64,000 bases of DNA from a virus: positions 25,141-89,140 of the IMG/VR virus record IMGVR_UViG_3300029999_000002. One strand, written 5' to 3'. Both the position numbers and the translations under genes were made by a program. The notes beneath the pieces are model-generated. The model worked only from the letters and a program-made list of their open reading frames with translations, was not told the origin of the DNA and searched no databases. This document shows, one piece after another, positions 49,519-58,469 of this stretch (position 1 is its first letter; the number at the start of each line of letters is the position of its first letter).

Positions 49519-49815
49519 CTACTCAGCCACCGTGATTTCATTCAGGTACTTGATGGAAACCAAATCTTCCAGGGTGTACACGGCAGGCTTTGCGCCGTTG
49601 TCCTTGATCTCTTGGCGCTTCTGGGCTGCAGTCAGGCTGTCATCAGAATTGATTCGGTTGATCTCATCCTGATGGCTCTCTGCATACTCTGCGTTGGTCT
49701 GCTTGATGTAGAACTTGAGAGCAGAGATGGCATCTTTGGCAACGATATTGTCTTCAGTCTCGAAGCCGGCAAAGTCACCACTACGAATTTCCAGCTTGAT
49801 TTCATAAAGTTTCAT
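49519..49815 (-). CDS. Unknown protein, paralogue of its neighbour
   Basis: 98 aa. MKLYEIKLEIRSGDF at the start, a central helix with E-x-x-R-I-N-S-D-D-S-L-T, and YTLEDLVSIKYLNEI at the end. The same three blocks occur in the 49815-50123 product. It abuts that gene exactly. Function unknown. Confidence 0.55.
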   Translation of the reverse strand: MKLYEIKLEIRSGDFAGFETEDNIVAKDAISALKFYIKQTNAEYAESHQDEINRINSDDSLTAAQKRQEIKDNGAKPAVYTLEDLVSIKYLNEITVAE

Positions 49816-50123
49816 TACTCACCATCCGTGATGTCTTTTGAAGCCAGCACTTCATGCTTGAGGTCAACCTTGATCACATTCTCAAGCGTCAAGGGAACAG
49901 ACCATGCTCCACTGAGATCACGCAGCTTTGCATTCTCGCTAAGATTATTATCTGCGTTGATCTCGGCAATGCGCTTCTCGCGCTCATCATTGGCCTGGTT
50001 GAGAGCAATCTTTGCCGCACGGATGAAGTTGATTGCAACCACTGGCTTGGTGATTACAAGAGCATGGTCCAGACCCCAAGTGTTAGGAGTCCGCGAACTA
50101 ACTGTTACTTCAAATAGTTTCAT
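49815..50123 (-). CDS. Unknown protein, paralogue of its neighbour
   Basis: 102 aa. MKLFEVTVSSRTPNTWG, then RIAEINADNNLSENAKLRDL, then LTLENVIKVDLKHEV, in register with the following gene's product. Tandem duplication inferred. Confidence 0.55.
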   Translation of the reverse strand: MKLFEVTVSSRTPNTWGLDHALVITKPVVAINFIRAAKIALNQANDEREKRIAEINADNNLSENAKLRDLSGAWSVPLTLENVIKVDLKHEVLASKDITDGE

Positions 50124-50349
50124 TATTCTTACCTTTCAGGTATGTTGCTATTTCTGTTGTGCTGAGTGTGCTGCCCCAGTGAACCAGTTCCCAATCTCGA
50201 ACACCTTGAGGCAGAGATGTGAACATGATGGCGCTTCGGCCAGCCAGGTCAGCAAGAATGAGTCCTGTGTACGAGGGCAGTTCCTCATGCGTGAGCATGT
50301 CGAATATCCTGCCCTCCTTCACGTATGCATCTGGGTAACAGGGTGTCAC
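50110..50349 (-). CDS. Small unknown early protein
   Basis: 79 aa from GTG 50349, overlapping the stop of the small membrane gene (TAGTG). No family recognised. An internal ATG at 50298 with AAGGAGG upstream is an alternative start. Confidence 0.45.
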   Translation of the reverse strand: MTPCYPDAYVKEGRIFDMLTHEELPSYTGLILADLAGRSAIMFTSLPQGVRDWELVHWGSTLSTTEIATYLKGKNNETI

Positions 50350-50456
50350 TACTTGCGCTTGCCTCTGATCGCGTCGATGATCCCAATGACATCTTTGCTG
50401 TTCCAGAGCAGGACGCTGGTAATGATCACTACAAACGTCAATACTGTTTCCAACAT
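50349..50456 (-). CDS. Very small single-span membrane protein
   Basis: 35 aa. MLETVLTFVVIITSVLLW is one membrane helix, then a basic tail ending RGKRK. It lies between the primase-helicase gene (GAGGTTTAGGAAC leader before its ATG) and an overlapping GTG. Function unknown. Confidence 0.5.
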   Translation of the reverse strand: MLETVLTFVVIITSVLLWNSKDVIGIIDAIRGKRK

Positions 50457-50460
50457 GTTC

Positions 50461-52359
50461 CTAAACCTCTACCTTCTCGTTGTCATCTATGATCTGAATG
50501 CCACCAGCCATGATCTTCTTCTGTCCAGCGGTGGTCTCTGTGTCATCGAACTCGCGAATGAGTGACTTCGCACCATCTATCTTGAGAGTCCTGAACCCAC
50601 CAGCTGAGCGCCTGCTGAGACCAAGCTCGATGTACATGTTCTCTGAATGGCTCTGATTGGTTTCCAGCTTGCCAATAGACTCCATTTGCGCCAGCTTCAT
50701 CTTGACTTCAGGGTTGCGGTTAGCAGTGAAGAACAGGTCTGCATCTTTGGTCAGCGTGCTGCTGCCCTCACTGTCATTCACACCAACCATCTTGTCTTCC
50801 TGCAGTTGCTTGGGTTGCGAGATGAGAACAAGTGGAACTTGCAACTCATGCGCCAGAGCTTTCAGACTCTTGCTAACCTGCGACATATAGGCGGGGCGGT
50901 TGTTCGAGTTGTTGCGCCCAATAGTGAGATCGACTAGTATCTGGAAGTTGTCCACCACGATGATTCCAGAGTCATACCTACGCTTGATTCTGCGTAGATG
51001 CGTGAGGTACTCATCAAGGGTTGTTGGATGAGACCGTGTGAAGATGAACTGATTCGGCCGACTCTTTGCCAACCTCTTCCCTTCCTGCATCTGTGCAAGA
51101 GTGAGATCATCTTCGTCAACCCCCAACTTCATAGCAGTCCACTTCTTGGTAAGGTCGTCGCCAGTCATCTCCATACAATCGAAGTGTGGGCTGATGCCAT
51201 ACTGTTCGGCCATGAACTCACAATCGTTAAGACACCAGGTCGTCTTTCCACATTTGGCCGGCGCGAGGAATACAATCAGGTCGCCCTTCTTCTTGCCCTT
51301 TGCGATCTGGTTGATAGAGTCCCATTTGAATTTGTACTCGGGGAGGAAGGACCCAGTGTCACCAAAGTTCTTGATGATGTTGTCGAACGCCTCATCCATC
51401 GTGGTAACGCCTTCGATGTCAAAGGGTCTAGCTGAATCCAGCAAGGCATCAAACTCTTCCTTCGTGTGTCCAGTGTGGAAGAACTCATTCACATCGCTGA
51501 TGGTGGTGCGGGTTCCATGCTTGTCAGTGATGGGAACATCAAGGTCGTAATGGGGAATGTTGACGATGTTGAATCGCTCCACACCGAACCTAGCTGTGAA
51601 CGCCTTAGCACCCTTTAGTCCTGCCTCATCATTGTCCAAGACCAGATATAACTTCTTGGGGAGTTCCAGTAGATCCGCCCAATCCATCTTCTTGGCGTCA
51701 CACCCAGAGATGCCTACTACGTTCGTGTAGCCGGCCTGGAGCAGCATCATTACATCTGTCTCACCCTCTGCAATGATGAGGTATTCCATGTCCTTCTTGA
51801 TGTTGTCCACACGGTACAGGCCAACATCACGCCCCTTAGTGAACCTGAAGTCTTTCACTTCTGGCGCTATGGATTTGTACTTCACACCCGTACACTTACC
51901 CTTGCTGAAGTAGGGGAAGGTCAGCGCGCGAACAGGACCGTTGCCGAAGTTCCTCTTGCTGAGCCCAAGCTTGGAATCCTTGATTGTCTCCATGCTGAAC
52001 CCACGCTCGTCGTTGAGGTAGTTCATCAGTTCGTCATCAGCCAGGAGAGCAGCATGGTGAGCTTCGATGTTCGGGATGTCTTCTATTGGCTTCGTCTTGG
52101 TAGCAGCCTTGGGTTCAGGTTCGTCATCCTCCAGGTTGCTCTTGTGTTCAATAACGTCCCCAAACTTTCTCTTGAAGGTGATCTCATTTACTTTGGTGGC
52201 ACACTTCCCTTTAAAGCACTGGCCCAACCAGTTCTCAATGTTGATCCCGAACTTCTGCTCAGAGTCGTCACAGAATGGGCAGTTGAATAGTGCATTGTTT
52301 CCGTCTAACTGGTAATCAATCTTCTTTGCATCTAAATACTTAATTACATTAGAAGTCAA
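50461..52359 (-). CDS. Primase-helicase, T7 gp4-like
   Basis: 632 aa from TTG 52359, with AAGGA seven bases upstream and overlapping the previous stop (TTGA). Domains in order: zinc finger CPFC and CFKGKC (about 27-55), TOPRIM with IIAEGETDVMMLL and LDNDEAG (about 195-260), then a RecA-fold helicase with LAPAKCGKTTW (Walker A), GIIVVDNFQ (Walker B) and VPLVLISQPKQ (H3). It unwinds the fork and lays primers for phage replication. Confidence 0.9.
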   Translation of the reverse strand: MTSNVIKYLDAKKIDYQLDGNNALFNCPFCDDSEQKFGINIENWLGQCFKGKCATKVNEITFKRKFGDVIEHKSNLEDDEPEPKAATKTKPIEDIPNIEAHHAALLADDELMNYLNDERGFSMETIKDSKLGLSKRNFGNGPVRALTFPYFSKGKCTGVKYKSIAPEVKDFRFTKGRDVGLYRVDNIKKDMEYLIIAEGETDVMMLLQAGYTNVVGISGCDAKKMDWADLLELPKKLYLVLDNDEAGLKGAKAFTARFGVERFNIVNIPHYDLDVPITDKHGTRTTISDVNEFFHTGHTKEEFDALLDSARPFDIEGVTTMDEAFDNIIKNFGDTGSFLPEYKFKWDSINQIAKGKKKGDLIVFLAPAKCGKTTWCLNDCEFMAEQYGISPHFDCMEMTGDDLTKKWTAMKLGVDEDDLTLAQMQEGKRLAKSRPNQFIFTRSHPTTLDEYLTHLRRIKRRYDSGIIVVDNFQILVDLTIGRNNSNNRPAYMSQVSKSLKALAHELQVPLVLISQPKQLQEDKMVGVNDSEGSSTLTKDADLFFTANRNPEVKMKLAQMESIGKLETNQSHSENMYIELGLSRRSAGGFRTLKIDGAKSLIREFDDTETTAGQKKIMAGGIQIIDDNEKVEV

Positions 52360-52976
52360 GCTACGTCCTTCCAAATCTTACGAGTGAGTATGGGGTGAAT
52401 GTTGCCCATACTCACACCAAATTGTTCAGCAAGAACACGGTACTTTACACCGGTTTCTCTAAGTCTTCTTATCTCTCGCACGTCATCCTCCGTAAGGATT
52501 ACTCTTATTCCTCTACGCTTGTTAACAATGTGAGTGACAGGTTCTAAATGCAACGGATTTACACAGGCGCGCTTCCTGTATAGATGATCCAACTCCAAAC
52601 CCTCTGGTATGGGACCAACCATGTTTTCATATACCCACCTATGTGCTGCTTCCGTCTTTAGACCTGTCCACAGACCACCGTATCCCTTTCCCATATAGCA
52701 AGTCTGCCAAAGCCAGCAACCTGTTTCCTGGTCAACAACCCACCGCTCCACGCCATCTGGATCTACCTGACCAAATGGTATTGACTGAGTATTGGTAAAA
52801 GCGGAAGTTCTACATGCCATGCTGCAGAACTTCTTTCGGAGAAACTCGCTAGTTGCTGGACGAATTCTGCCATCTTGGGCACGATGACGAAACATTCTTG
52901 TGTTGCAAACTACACAGAATTTCTCTGGGTCATTGGCAGGATTCCACCACCGTTCTCCAACCTTGGTTGCGCTCAA
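52356..52976 (-). CDS. HNH homing endonuclease with zinc finger and HTH
   Basis: 206 aa, TTG start overlapping the previous stop. Two Cys pairs at the N-terminus (CVVC, FCSMAC), an HNH_3 core (AAHRWVYENMVGPI, ELDHLYRKRACVNPLHLEPV), and a C-terminal HTH (VKYRVLAEQFGVSMGNI). Free-standing homing enzyme between the SF2 helicase and primase-helicase genes, both common targets for such elements. Confidence 0.88.
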   Translation of the reverse strand: MSATKVGERWWNPANDPEKFCVVCNTRMFRHRAQDGRIRPATSEFLRKKFCSMACRTSAFTNTQSIPFGQVDPDGVERWVVDQETGCWLWQTCYMGKGYGGLWTGLKTEAAHRWVYENMVGPIPEGLELDHLYRKRACVNPLHLEPVTHIVNKRRGIRVILTEDDVREIRRLRETGVKYRVLAEQFGVSMGNIHPILTRKIWKDVA

Positions 52977-54664
52977 CGTAAATTACCCAGCTTCCTAGTT
53001 ATGAACTGTGCTGCCCAACCCTTGTCCATCTGTGCAATCGTGGACTGGGGGACCTTGAACTGCTTTAGCATCTTCAGCTGCCCCTCAGTTACGGGACCCT
53101 TATGCCACTTGGCCTCCCGCTTGAGAAGAGTCAGGAGCGTCCTGCCCTTCTCTGACAGGTTCTTCTCTGCATACGCAAGGGCATCAGGCAGGTTCGCAAA
53201 GTGGTATGCGTCAATAGGTGTCCTCAGGATGGTGCCCTTCACCCTGAACTCACCGAGGACATCACCCTTGATCTCAATCTGTTCCCGACCCGGCATCAAG
53301 AGGCAGTAATGGTCTACACCACGCTTATGCCACTGCAAAGCTGAAGCAGTAGTGATCTCAGAGCAGAAGTCCACCCGAAACAGCATGGCTTCCTCGATGT
53401 ACGCTTTGAGCTTGGTAATGTTGCCCAGCTTGCTCATGTCAAGGTCAGGGAACTTAGCCTGAGCCTGATCGATCAGCTTCTTCGCTTCCATCGCTGACGT
53501 GCCCTGTAGGTCCAGTTCAGGTCCTAGGCCAAACAGTGTGGGCAAAGATACCAAGCTGTGCTTGACACTCGCGTCCACAACATCCAGCAGCAGCATGTCT
53601 ACCTTGTAGCCAGCCTTTAGTCTGCCCTCTGCCCTTGCTCTGACCAGGTTGTCAACTCTGGGGTCAAGCCTGTCTCCACGGACGGTTGCCTGGATGAAAT
53701 AGGTCAGGCTCTTCGTCGGACGCGCCATGATCACACATGACACCATTGGATCGTCGTACCCCTCTACCAGCAGCTGCGAGCAGAGGAGAACCATGAGTTC
53801 CCCAGCCTGATGCTGTCTGAGCTTCTCGTTGCGTTCCGGATCGTCGCCCCAGATTGCCTGCGCCGGCACACCATGTTTCTGGAAGCAAGCAGCAAGGTCC
53901 TTGGCGTGCTGCACAGTGACAGTGAAGCCAATCGTGCGCCGAGGCTGTGCCTCTTTGATCCAAGCCTGCACAATGAGTTCGTTGCGTGCAGGAGTGTTGA
54001 CGGTATCAGCGAGTTCGTCCTGTTTGAAGTCCCCGTTCTGTGTGCCTACATTGCTGAGATCAGTGTGGGTCTTGACCCGAATCCCTCTGACATCAGAGAG
54101 CCATCCGTCCCTGATCGCATCCTGCATACCGTAGGAGAAGACAACCTCCTCGTACACAGCGCCTAGAGCCAATCCATCGCCCCTATGTGGCGTTGCAGTC
54201 AGACCAACCAAGGCTGTGTTCTGGTTGGTGTCATCGAACAGACCGAAGTGCTCGAACACATTCTGGTAGGTATCAGAGATGCTGCGGTGCGCTTCGTCCA
54301 CCATGATCCAAGCAAAGTCCTTGGGGTTGAACTTGGACAGGCGCGCGCCCAGTGACCTTCCGATGGTCTGGATACTGGCTACGACAATCTGTTCGTCAGA
54401 GGTGACCTGATCGGCCATCTCGATCCCAACTGAGAGCCCTGGGTTCCACTTGGTGAGATGGGCAGCAGCTTGGTTGACCAGTTCCTTGGTGTGAACAGTG
54501 AGGAGAGAGCGCTGCCCCTTCTCAGCGAACTGAGGGATGTTGCCGAAGATCAGGCTCTTGCCTGTACCTCCAGCCATAGAGACTAGCTGCCTCTTGACTC
54601 CTGCCTTACGCTTCTCTTGAATCTTTGCTAGGCACGCCTCCTGATAGTTCCTAAGAGCGCACAC
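52973..54664 (-). CDS. SF2 helicase (UvsW/type III Res-like)
   Basis: 563 aa. LRNYQEACLAKI (Q-like), SMAGGTGKSLIF (Walker A), MVDEAHRS (DEAH) and GLTATPHRGDG (motif III) are present, with a second RecA fold containing RTIGFTVTVQHAKDLA and QATVRGDRLD (motif VI). It probably remodels forks or unwinds D-loops. GTG start overlapping the previous stop. Confidence 0.88.
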   Translation of the reverse strand: MCALRNYQEACLAKIQEKRKAGVKRQLVSMAGGTGKSLIFGNIPQFAEKGQRSLLTVHTKELVNQAAAHLTKWNPGLSVGIEMADQVTSDEQIVVASIQTIGRSLGARLSKFNPKDFAWIMVDEAHRSISDTYQNVFEHFGLFDDTNQNTALVGLTATPHRGDGLALGAVYEEVVFSYGMQDAIRDGWLSDVRGIRVKTHTDLSNVGTQNGDFKQDELADTVNTPARNELIVQAWIKEAQPRRTIGFTVTVQHAKDLAACFQKHGVPAQAIWGDDPERNEKLRQHQAGELMVLLCSQLLVEGYDDPMVSCVIMARPTKSLTYFIQATVRGDRLDPRVDNLVRARAEGRLKAGYKVDMLLLDVVDASVKHSLVSLPTLFGLGPELDLQGTSAMEAKKLIDQAQAKFPDLDMSKLGNITKLKAYIEEAMLFRVDFCSEITTASALQWHKRGVDHYCLLMPGREQIEIKGDVLGEFRVKGTILRTPIDAYHFANLPDALAYAEKNLSEKGRTLLTLLKREAKWHKGPVTEGQLKMLKQFKVPQSTIAQMDKGWAAQFITRKLGNLR

Positions 54665-55053
54665 TATGCGTCCCGACTGGGATCTTCATACGTTCGGAAC
54701 CCCTTGATCGCAATCGAAGCAGGAGGACCAGGAGGAACATGCCTGGGCCTAGGCTGGTGCATGTCGAGCGATGCCAACACTGCTCCCTGTACGTCTGGTC
54801 CCTTGGTCACAGGCACGGCTACTGGTTCTGCAGCCTGTATAGCTTTGCGTGCACGCTTGGGAGTCGGGTGCTGAGACACAACTGTGTTCTTGGTCAGCTT
54901 CAGGATGGCAGAGTTCAGTGCTGTGACCAGTGCCCATGCTTGGGCTGGGTTCAGTGTGGTTTCAACCTGTTCCCCAGTTGAGTCGTCCGCTGCGATCAGG
55001 CTGATCTCATTCTGCTTCGGCTGGCACAATACCTCGATTGGCGAATCTTCCAA
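54664..55053 (-). CDS. Unknown early protein with Pro-rich tail
   Basis: 129 aa, TTG start with GAGGAA upstream. N-terminal ~60 residues are alpha/beta (NPAQAWALVTALNSAILKLT). The rest is Ala/Pro-rich and basic. Coupled to the SF2 helicase gene. No family recognised. Confidence 0.5.
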   Translation of the reverse strand: MEDSPIEVLCQPKQNEISLIAADDSTGEQVETTLNPAQAWALVTALNSAILKLTKNTVVSQHPTPKRARKAIQAAEPVAVPVTKGPDVQGAVLASLDMHQPRPRHVPPGPPASIAIKGFRTYEDPSRDA

Positions 55054-55065
55054 TTGGTTCCTCTT

Positions 55066-55650
55066 TCAGTCACTTTTAAGCTGTTGGGTGTCGAGAATCT
55101 TTTGGAGCAGTGCAAAGAACTGGGGCTGGCTAAGAGAACCCTTTGCCCTATTGCAGTTCCAGCAGGAAGTGACCACATTTTCCGGGGTGTATCCAGCGCC
55201 GGGATCTATCTGATCAAACCCGTTATAAGAGTAGTCATGGTTGCCACGCTTCAGCCTGTTTGAGGGTGGGCAGTCACAATAGAAACAATTTAGCTGTGAA
55301 TGAATCGTGACATACTCAGAAGTCAGGGTGAATGGTAGTTTCTTGAGAAGTGCCCTGCTTCTTATCGCTGCATAAGTTATGTTTCTTGCACCTACATGCT
55401 CACCAAGGTAATTAAGCGGGGCACCTTTGTGGCGATGCCCAAATTCAGTCACTAAACACCCACAAGACTTGACTCTAGAATGTAAGAGGTTAGTTCTTGG
55501 ACGATAAAAAGTTACCGCAGGTTTACAGGAACAGAAGACTTCCCAGCAGGTTGTGTTTTGGCCATAAGCTTGCTCCATTTTCCAGTTACCTGTTGTTGTC
55601 AGTCTGCTAAACGTTTGTCCTTTTAGGGGAGGTTGCGAGATCCTACTCAT
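55066..55650 (-). CDS. HNH endonuclease, phage homing type
   Basis: 194 aa from ATG 55650. The first third has NTTCWEVFCSC and VKSCGC (zinc-binding repeats), and the nuclease core is NCFYCDCPPSN, GFDQIDPGAGYTPENVVTSC and WNCNRAKG. This is the free-standing HNH type common in phages. It starts six bases after the nucleotidyltransferase-like gene. Confidence 0.85.
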   Translation of the reverse strand: MSRISQPPLKGQTFSRLTTTGNWKMEQAYGQNTTCWEVFCSCKPAVTFYRPRTNLLHSRVKSCGCLVTEFGHRHKGAPLNYLGEHVGARNITYAAIRSRALLKKLPFTLTSEYVTIHSQLNCFYCDCPPSNRLKRGNHDYSYNGFDQIDPGAGYTPENVVTSCWNCNRAKGSLSQPQFFALLQKILDTQQLKSD

Positions 55651-55655
55651 TGCTA

Positions 55656-56618
55656 CTAGAACAACCTCTCTATGATTTCGCACAGATAGGCAGTGTTGAC
55701 CCGTTCTGGATCTTTCTCTTTCAGCCGTGCGATCAATTGCAGGAAGTAGGCTGTGTCCACACCTGTTAGCTGGTCTTCGAGCACGTTGATGTCAGTCAAG
55801 TCCAGTTCTGAAATCTGCATGGCCATCTTGAGGACTTGGCCTGCGTTGATCCGCCAACCGCGTGCAATGAACTTGCGAAGGCGCACCACCGAACAGACTG
55901 GGTACTTGCTGCCCACATACCGAAGCTCACGAGACAGAAGGCACTCAAGGGCAGCCGGACGTAGAACCAACTCATGATCCCAACTCTTCCAGTAGTTCGT
56001 GCAGTGGGAGAAGTCGTAGTTCTCATGGATTGTGTCAGGCTCACCATAAAACCGAAGTACAATCTGAACCTTGTCTGAAAGCGTGATGGCATTGCTGCTC
56101 AGGAACACAGGACGGAACTGCTTCTCTTCTGGAACAGCCAGCGCCTGGATCTCTGTGTCTTCGTGGACATCAGCAATCTCATCTGGGTTCTGCATGATGG
56201 CAGACACGTAATCAGTGCCCTTCTCATCTGGACCCATCTCGAAGTATTGGTAGGCTTCAGTCTTGGTAGCCTCGCCAGCGATGCCTACAGACTTGGCTCC
56301 GATCTTGATTCGGCCGTCGATGTCTGTGACTTCCAGATCGAACTGAGGGCTGCCATTCTTACTCTTGAACCGGGTCACGTAATACTGAGCAACAGCCAGT
56401 GCTGTGTGGTGATTCTTGAAGTACACGTCGAAGTCGTTGACATCCTCGCCCAGCAACATGGAAGCTATGCAGCCACCTGTGATAATGGTTCCCTTCTCCA
56501 CCATCTTGCGAACAGCTTCATCCTCAATGGTGTCCAACCAGGCGCTCATCTTCTTAGTGAGCACAGCCTTGATTGTCTTGGCCTTCATGCCGTGCCTTAC
56601 TGCAGCAGGTGTCTCCAC
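55656..56618 (-). CDS. Nucleotidyltransferase-fold phage protein
   Basis: 320 aa from GTG 56618 (ATG 56588, also with AAGG upstream, is possible). IITGGCIASMLLGEDVNDFD has the G-G, then D-x-D-like pattern of the polymerase-beta nucleotidyltransferase fold, and the C-terminal half is helical. Related proteins are frequent in phages with unknown substrates. The HNH gene upstream overlaps its start. Confidence 0.6.
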   Translation of the reverse strand: METPAAVRHGMKAKTIKAVLTKKMSAWLDTIEDEAVRKMVEKGTIITGGCIASMLLGEDVNDFDVYFKNHHTALAVAQYYVTRFKSKNGSPQFDLEVTDIDGRIKIGAKSVGIAGEATKTEAYQYFEMGPDEKGTDYVSAIMQNPDEIADVHEDTEIQALAVPEEKQFRPVFLSSNAITLSDKVQIVLRFYGEPDTIHENYDFSHCTNYWKSWDHELVLRPAALECLLSRELRYVGSKYPVCSVVRLRKFIARGWRINAGQVLKMAMQISELDLTDINVLEDQLTGVDTAYFLQLIARLKEKDPERVNTAYLCEIIERLF

Positions 56619-56935
56619 GTAACTCTCCGTCGAACCTTGTTATATTTCTTGAACTTCAGTGGGTAATTAGCGTCAGGCAACACGTCATCACCATGAGGCG
56701 AGACGATCACAATGAACTTCTTCAGGTTCTTTCCATGAACGCAGTCATGGCAGCCAGAGCAGAGGCAGACTAAGTTGCTATCTGTGTCCGGACCTTGGTC
56801 TGATCGGAACTGGATATGGTGACAGCTGATCCCAGAGCGGGAACTGCATACTCTGCACTTGTTCCCATCTCTGGTTCGTACCTTGTCCTTGAGCAGCTTC
56901 AGTTCGGCATCAGGTAGAGAGAAGCGCTTGGCCAC
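56597..56935 (-). CDS. HNH endonuclease
   Basis: 112 aa, GTG start overlapping the previous stop (TAGTG). RDGNKCRVCSSRSGISCHHI, then DTDSNLVCLCSGCHDCVHG, form a compact HNH core with two zinc CxxC pairs. Either a homing enzyme or a terminase-associated HNH. No terminase gene is nearby, which favours homing. Confidence 0.85.
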   Translation of the reverse strand: MAKRFSLPDAELKLLKDKVRTRDGNKCRVCSSRSGISCHHIQFRSDQGPDTDSNLVCLCSGCHDCVHGKNLKKFIVIVSPHGDDVLPDANYPLKFKKYNKVRRRVTWRHLLQ

Positions 56936-57747
56936 TACTGGCCGTCTGCCTCATCAACGTCGATGTCCTCTGTGTCCTCATCTTCATCATCTTCAAAGTC
57001 ATTCTCGTCGCCGTCTTCGGTCTCGTCCTGGATGTCTTCTGCTTCACCCTGCTCGTCCACTTGGTTGTTGGGGTCAGCTGCCCAGTCGCCGCACACGAGC
57101 TCCAACGCACTGGCCTTGGATAAATTCTTGGCTTCGCCTGTGAGGATGTCGAACGTCTGTCCAGCTACAGCAGAAGCTTTCTCCAGCGTGGCCTCGATCA
57201 CTTCCTTAGCGTCACGGCGCACTGGCCAGTTCCACCAAGTTAACTCTCCTGCCTTGTCTTCAACAGGTCCCTTGAGCCGTTTTACAATCTCCTTGACTTC
57301 AGCAAGGGAACGATTTGGCGCATCGATCACCAGGTTCCGCATGATGTCAGCCATTGACTCTTCCTTGAGCGTGGCAGGATCAGTGACAGTCAGCGTGTGG
57401 TCGAGACTGTAAATCTCTTTCAGCTTGCTGATGCGCGCCTTGGCGAGATCAGTCTTGGTAACAGTCAGTATCTTGGAGACGTTGCTGATCTGAACCAGGT
57501 AGTCCACTTGGCGCCGGCTGATGTCAACACCAGATGCCTTAATGTATTCAGAGAAGGACTCGAACTTCCATTCGTTCCAAAGGTTCTCTGCCTTGATGGT
57601 TGAGAACAGGTCACCGAGTTCAAAGGTGCTGAGCGTGAGCGTTGTGTCCAACTGCTGAACACGCTTCCGGATCTCGTCTGCTCTGCGACTATCCTGCTCG
57701 ATGATTGCAGCGGGGGATTCCAGTGTAATAACTAGGGGATCTTTCAA
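56935..57747 (-). CDS. Helical early protein with acidic tail, unknown
   Basis: 270 aa from TTG 57747, with AAAGGT six bases upstream. Residues ~40-90 have a KfrA/ParB-like helical look (FSEYIKASGVDISRRQVDYL). The last ~45 residues are almost all Asp and Glu, as in DNA-mimic or SSB-like tails. No family recognised. Confidence 0.55.
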   Translation of the reverse strand: MKDPLVITLESPAAIIEQDSRRADEIRKRVQQLDTTLTLSTFELGDLFSTIKAENLWNEWKFESFSEYIKASGVDISRRQVDYLVQISNVSKILTVTKTDLAKARISKLKEIYSLDHTLTVTDPATLKEESMADIMRNLVIDAPNRSLAEVKEIVKRLKGPVEDKAGELTWWNWPVRRDAKEVIEATLEKASAVAGQTFDILTGEAKNLSKASALELVCGDWAADPNNQVDEQGEAEDIQDETEDGDENDFEDDEDEDTEDIDVDEADGQ

Positions 57748-57948
57748 CTATTTACCTTTCACACTAATGGTGACTTCGTACCGACCAGCCAGGTACATGA
57801 AGAGGATGACGAGCAGAAACATCACTGTTCCGTAGAGGCTGGCAAAGACAACCGGGAAAATGGGCAGGAACCAGTAGAGGCCAAAGTACGGGTAGCCTTT
57901 CTGGAGATTGAGGACGAGGACCGTCCAGAGGTTCTTGATGGTTTTGAT
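57748..57948 (-). CDS. Two-span membrane protein overlapping the protease-like gene, non-ATG start
   Basis: 66 aa in a frame overlapping the 3' end of the upstream gene by ~127 bases. It reads IKNLWTVLVLNLQKGYPYFG, then two hydrophobic spans and a basic end. There is no ATG, GTG or TTG early in the frame; ATC 57948 has AAAGGA five bases upstream. The upstream gene's sequence over this stretch is Ser/Arg nonsense, so this frame seems to be the selected one. A shorter product from GTG 57828 is possible. Confidence 0.45.
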   Translation of the reverse strand: MKTIKNLWTVLVLNLQKGYPYFGLYWFLPIFPVVFASLYGTVMFLLVILFMYLAGRYEVTISVKGK

Positions 57949-58445
57949 GTGGTTCCTTTCAATTCAAAACTTGTGGCTCGATACGCGGCCTTGGATCGGT
58001 ACAGGATGGCTGCCCCTGTGAATGTGGCACGAGTCAGCTTCCACACCTGAGCCCTTATGTCGACAACATGGGCATCATGGAGTTCATAGCTCATGCCCAT
58101 TGGCTCAGTGTCTTCATGCTCAAGATGCCCCTTGAGTTCAGGGAAGTCCTTTGCAAACAAGTAACCTTCGACCTTCAGCTTGAACCCAGTGATCCATGCG
58201 TTAGTGATGATTCCCACTTTGCGCCTAGCATCGTGCCCATCCCATGTGACCTTCATGTCAACGCCCATACCGATCAGCGTGTGCAAGGAGGCTTCGGCTG
58301 CCTCTTTGGTCAGGATGCACCTATGCCCTCGTGCACCACTTGGGGCCAAGTCGCTAGCAGTGTCGATAACAGTGAGGACACCCTTGAAGGGCAGACGGTT
58401 CGGATGGTTCAGGTCGGCCGCAGCCTGGATGTTCCATGAGTTCAT
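57822..58445 (-). CDS. Prohead protease-like (S78-type) protein
   Basis: 207 aa from ATG 58445 (AGGA six bases upstream). VTWDGHDARRKVG (His), VEGYLFAKDFPEL and MGMSYELHD (Ser) follow the order of strand-His and G-x-S blocks in HK97-type prohead proteases; VWKLTRATFTGAAIL completes the fold. Residues after ~165 overlap the membrane gene and look non-functional. It would mature capsids, and a capsid-like gene lies 3 kb upstream in the same unit. The family call is tentative. Confidence 0.5.
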   Translation of the reverse strand: MNSWNIQAAADLNHPNRLPFKGVLTVIDTASDLAPSGARGHRCILTKEAAEASLHTLIGMGVDMKVTWDGHDARRKVGIITNAWITGFKLKVEGYLFAKDFPELKGHLEHEDTEPMGMSYELHDAHVVDIRAQVWKLTRATFTGAAILYRSKAAYRATSFELKGTTSKPSRTSGRSSSSISRKATRTLASTGSCPFSRLSLPASTEQ

Positions 58446-58469
58446 TTGGGTTCCTGTCTGGTTGTGGTC

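Noticed and set aside
50461-57747. ParB-type partition system
   Set aside because: The 56935-57747 protein has a loosely similar helical stretch but no ParB box, and there is no ParA.
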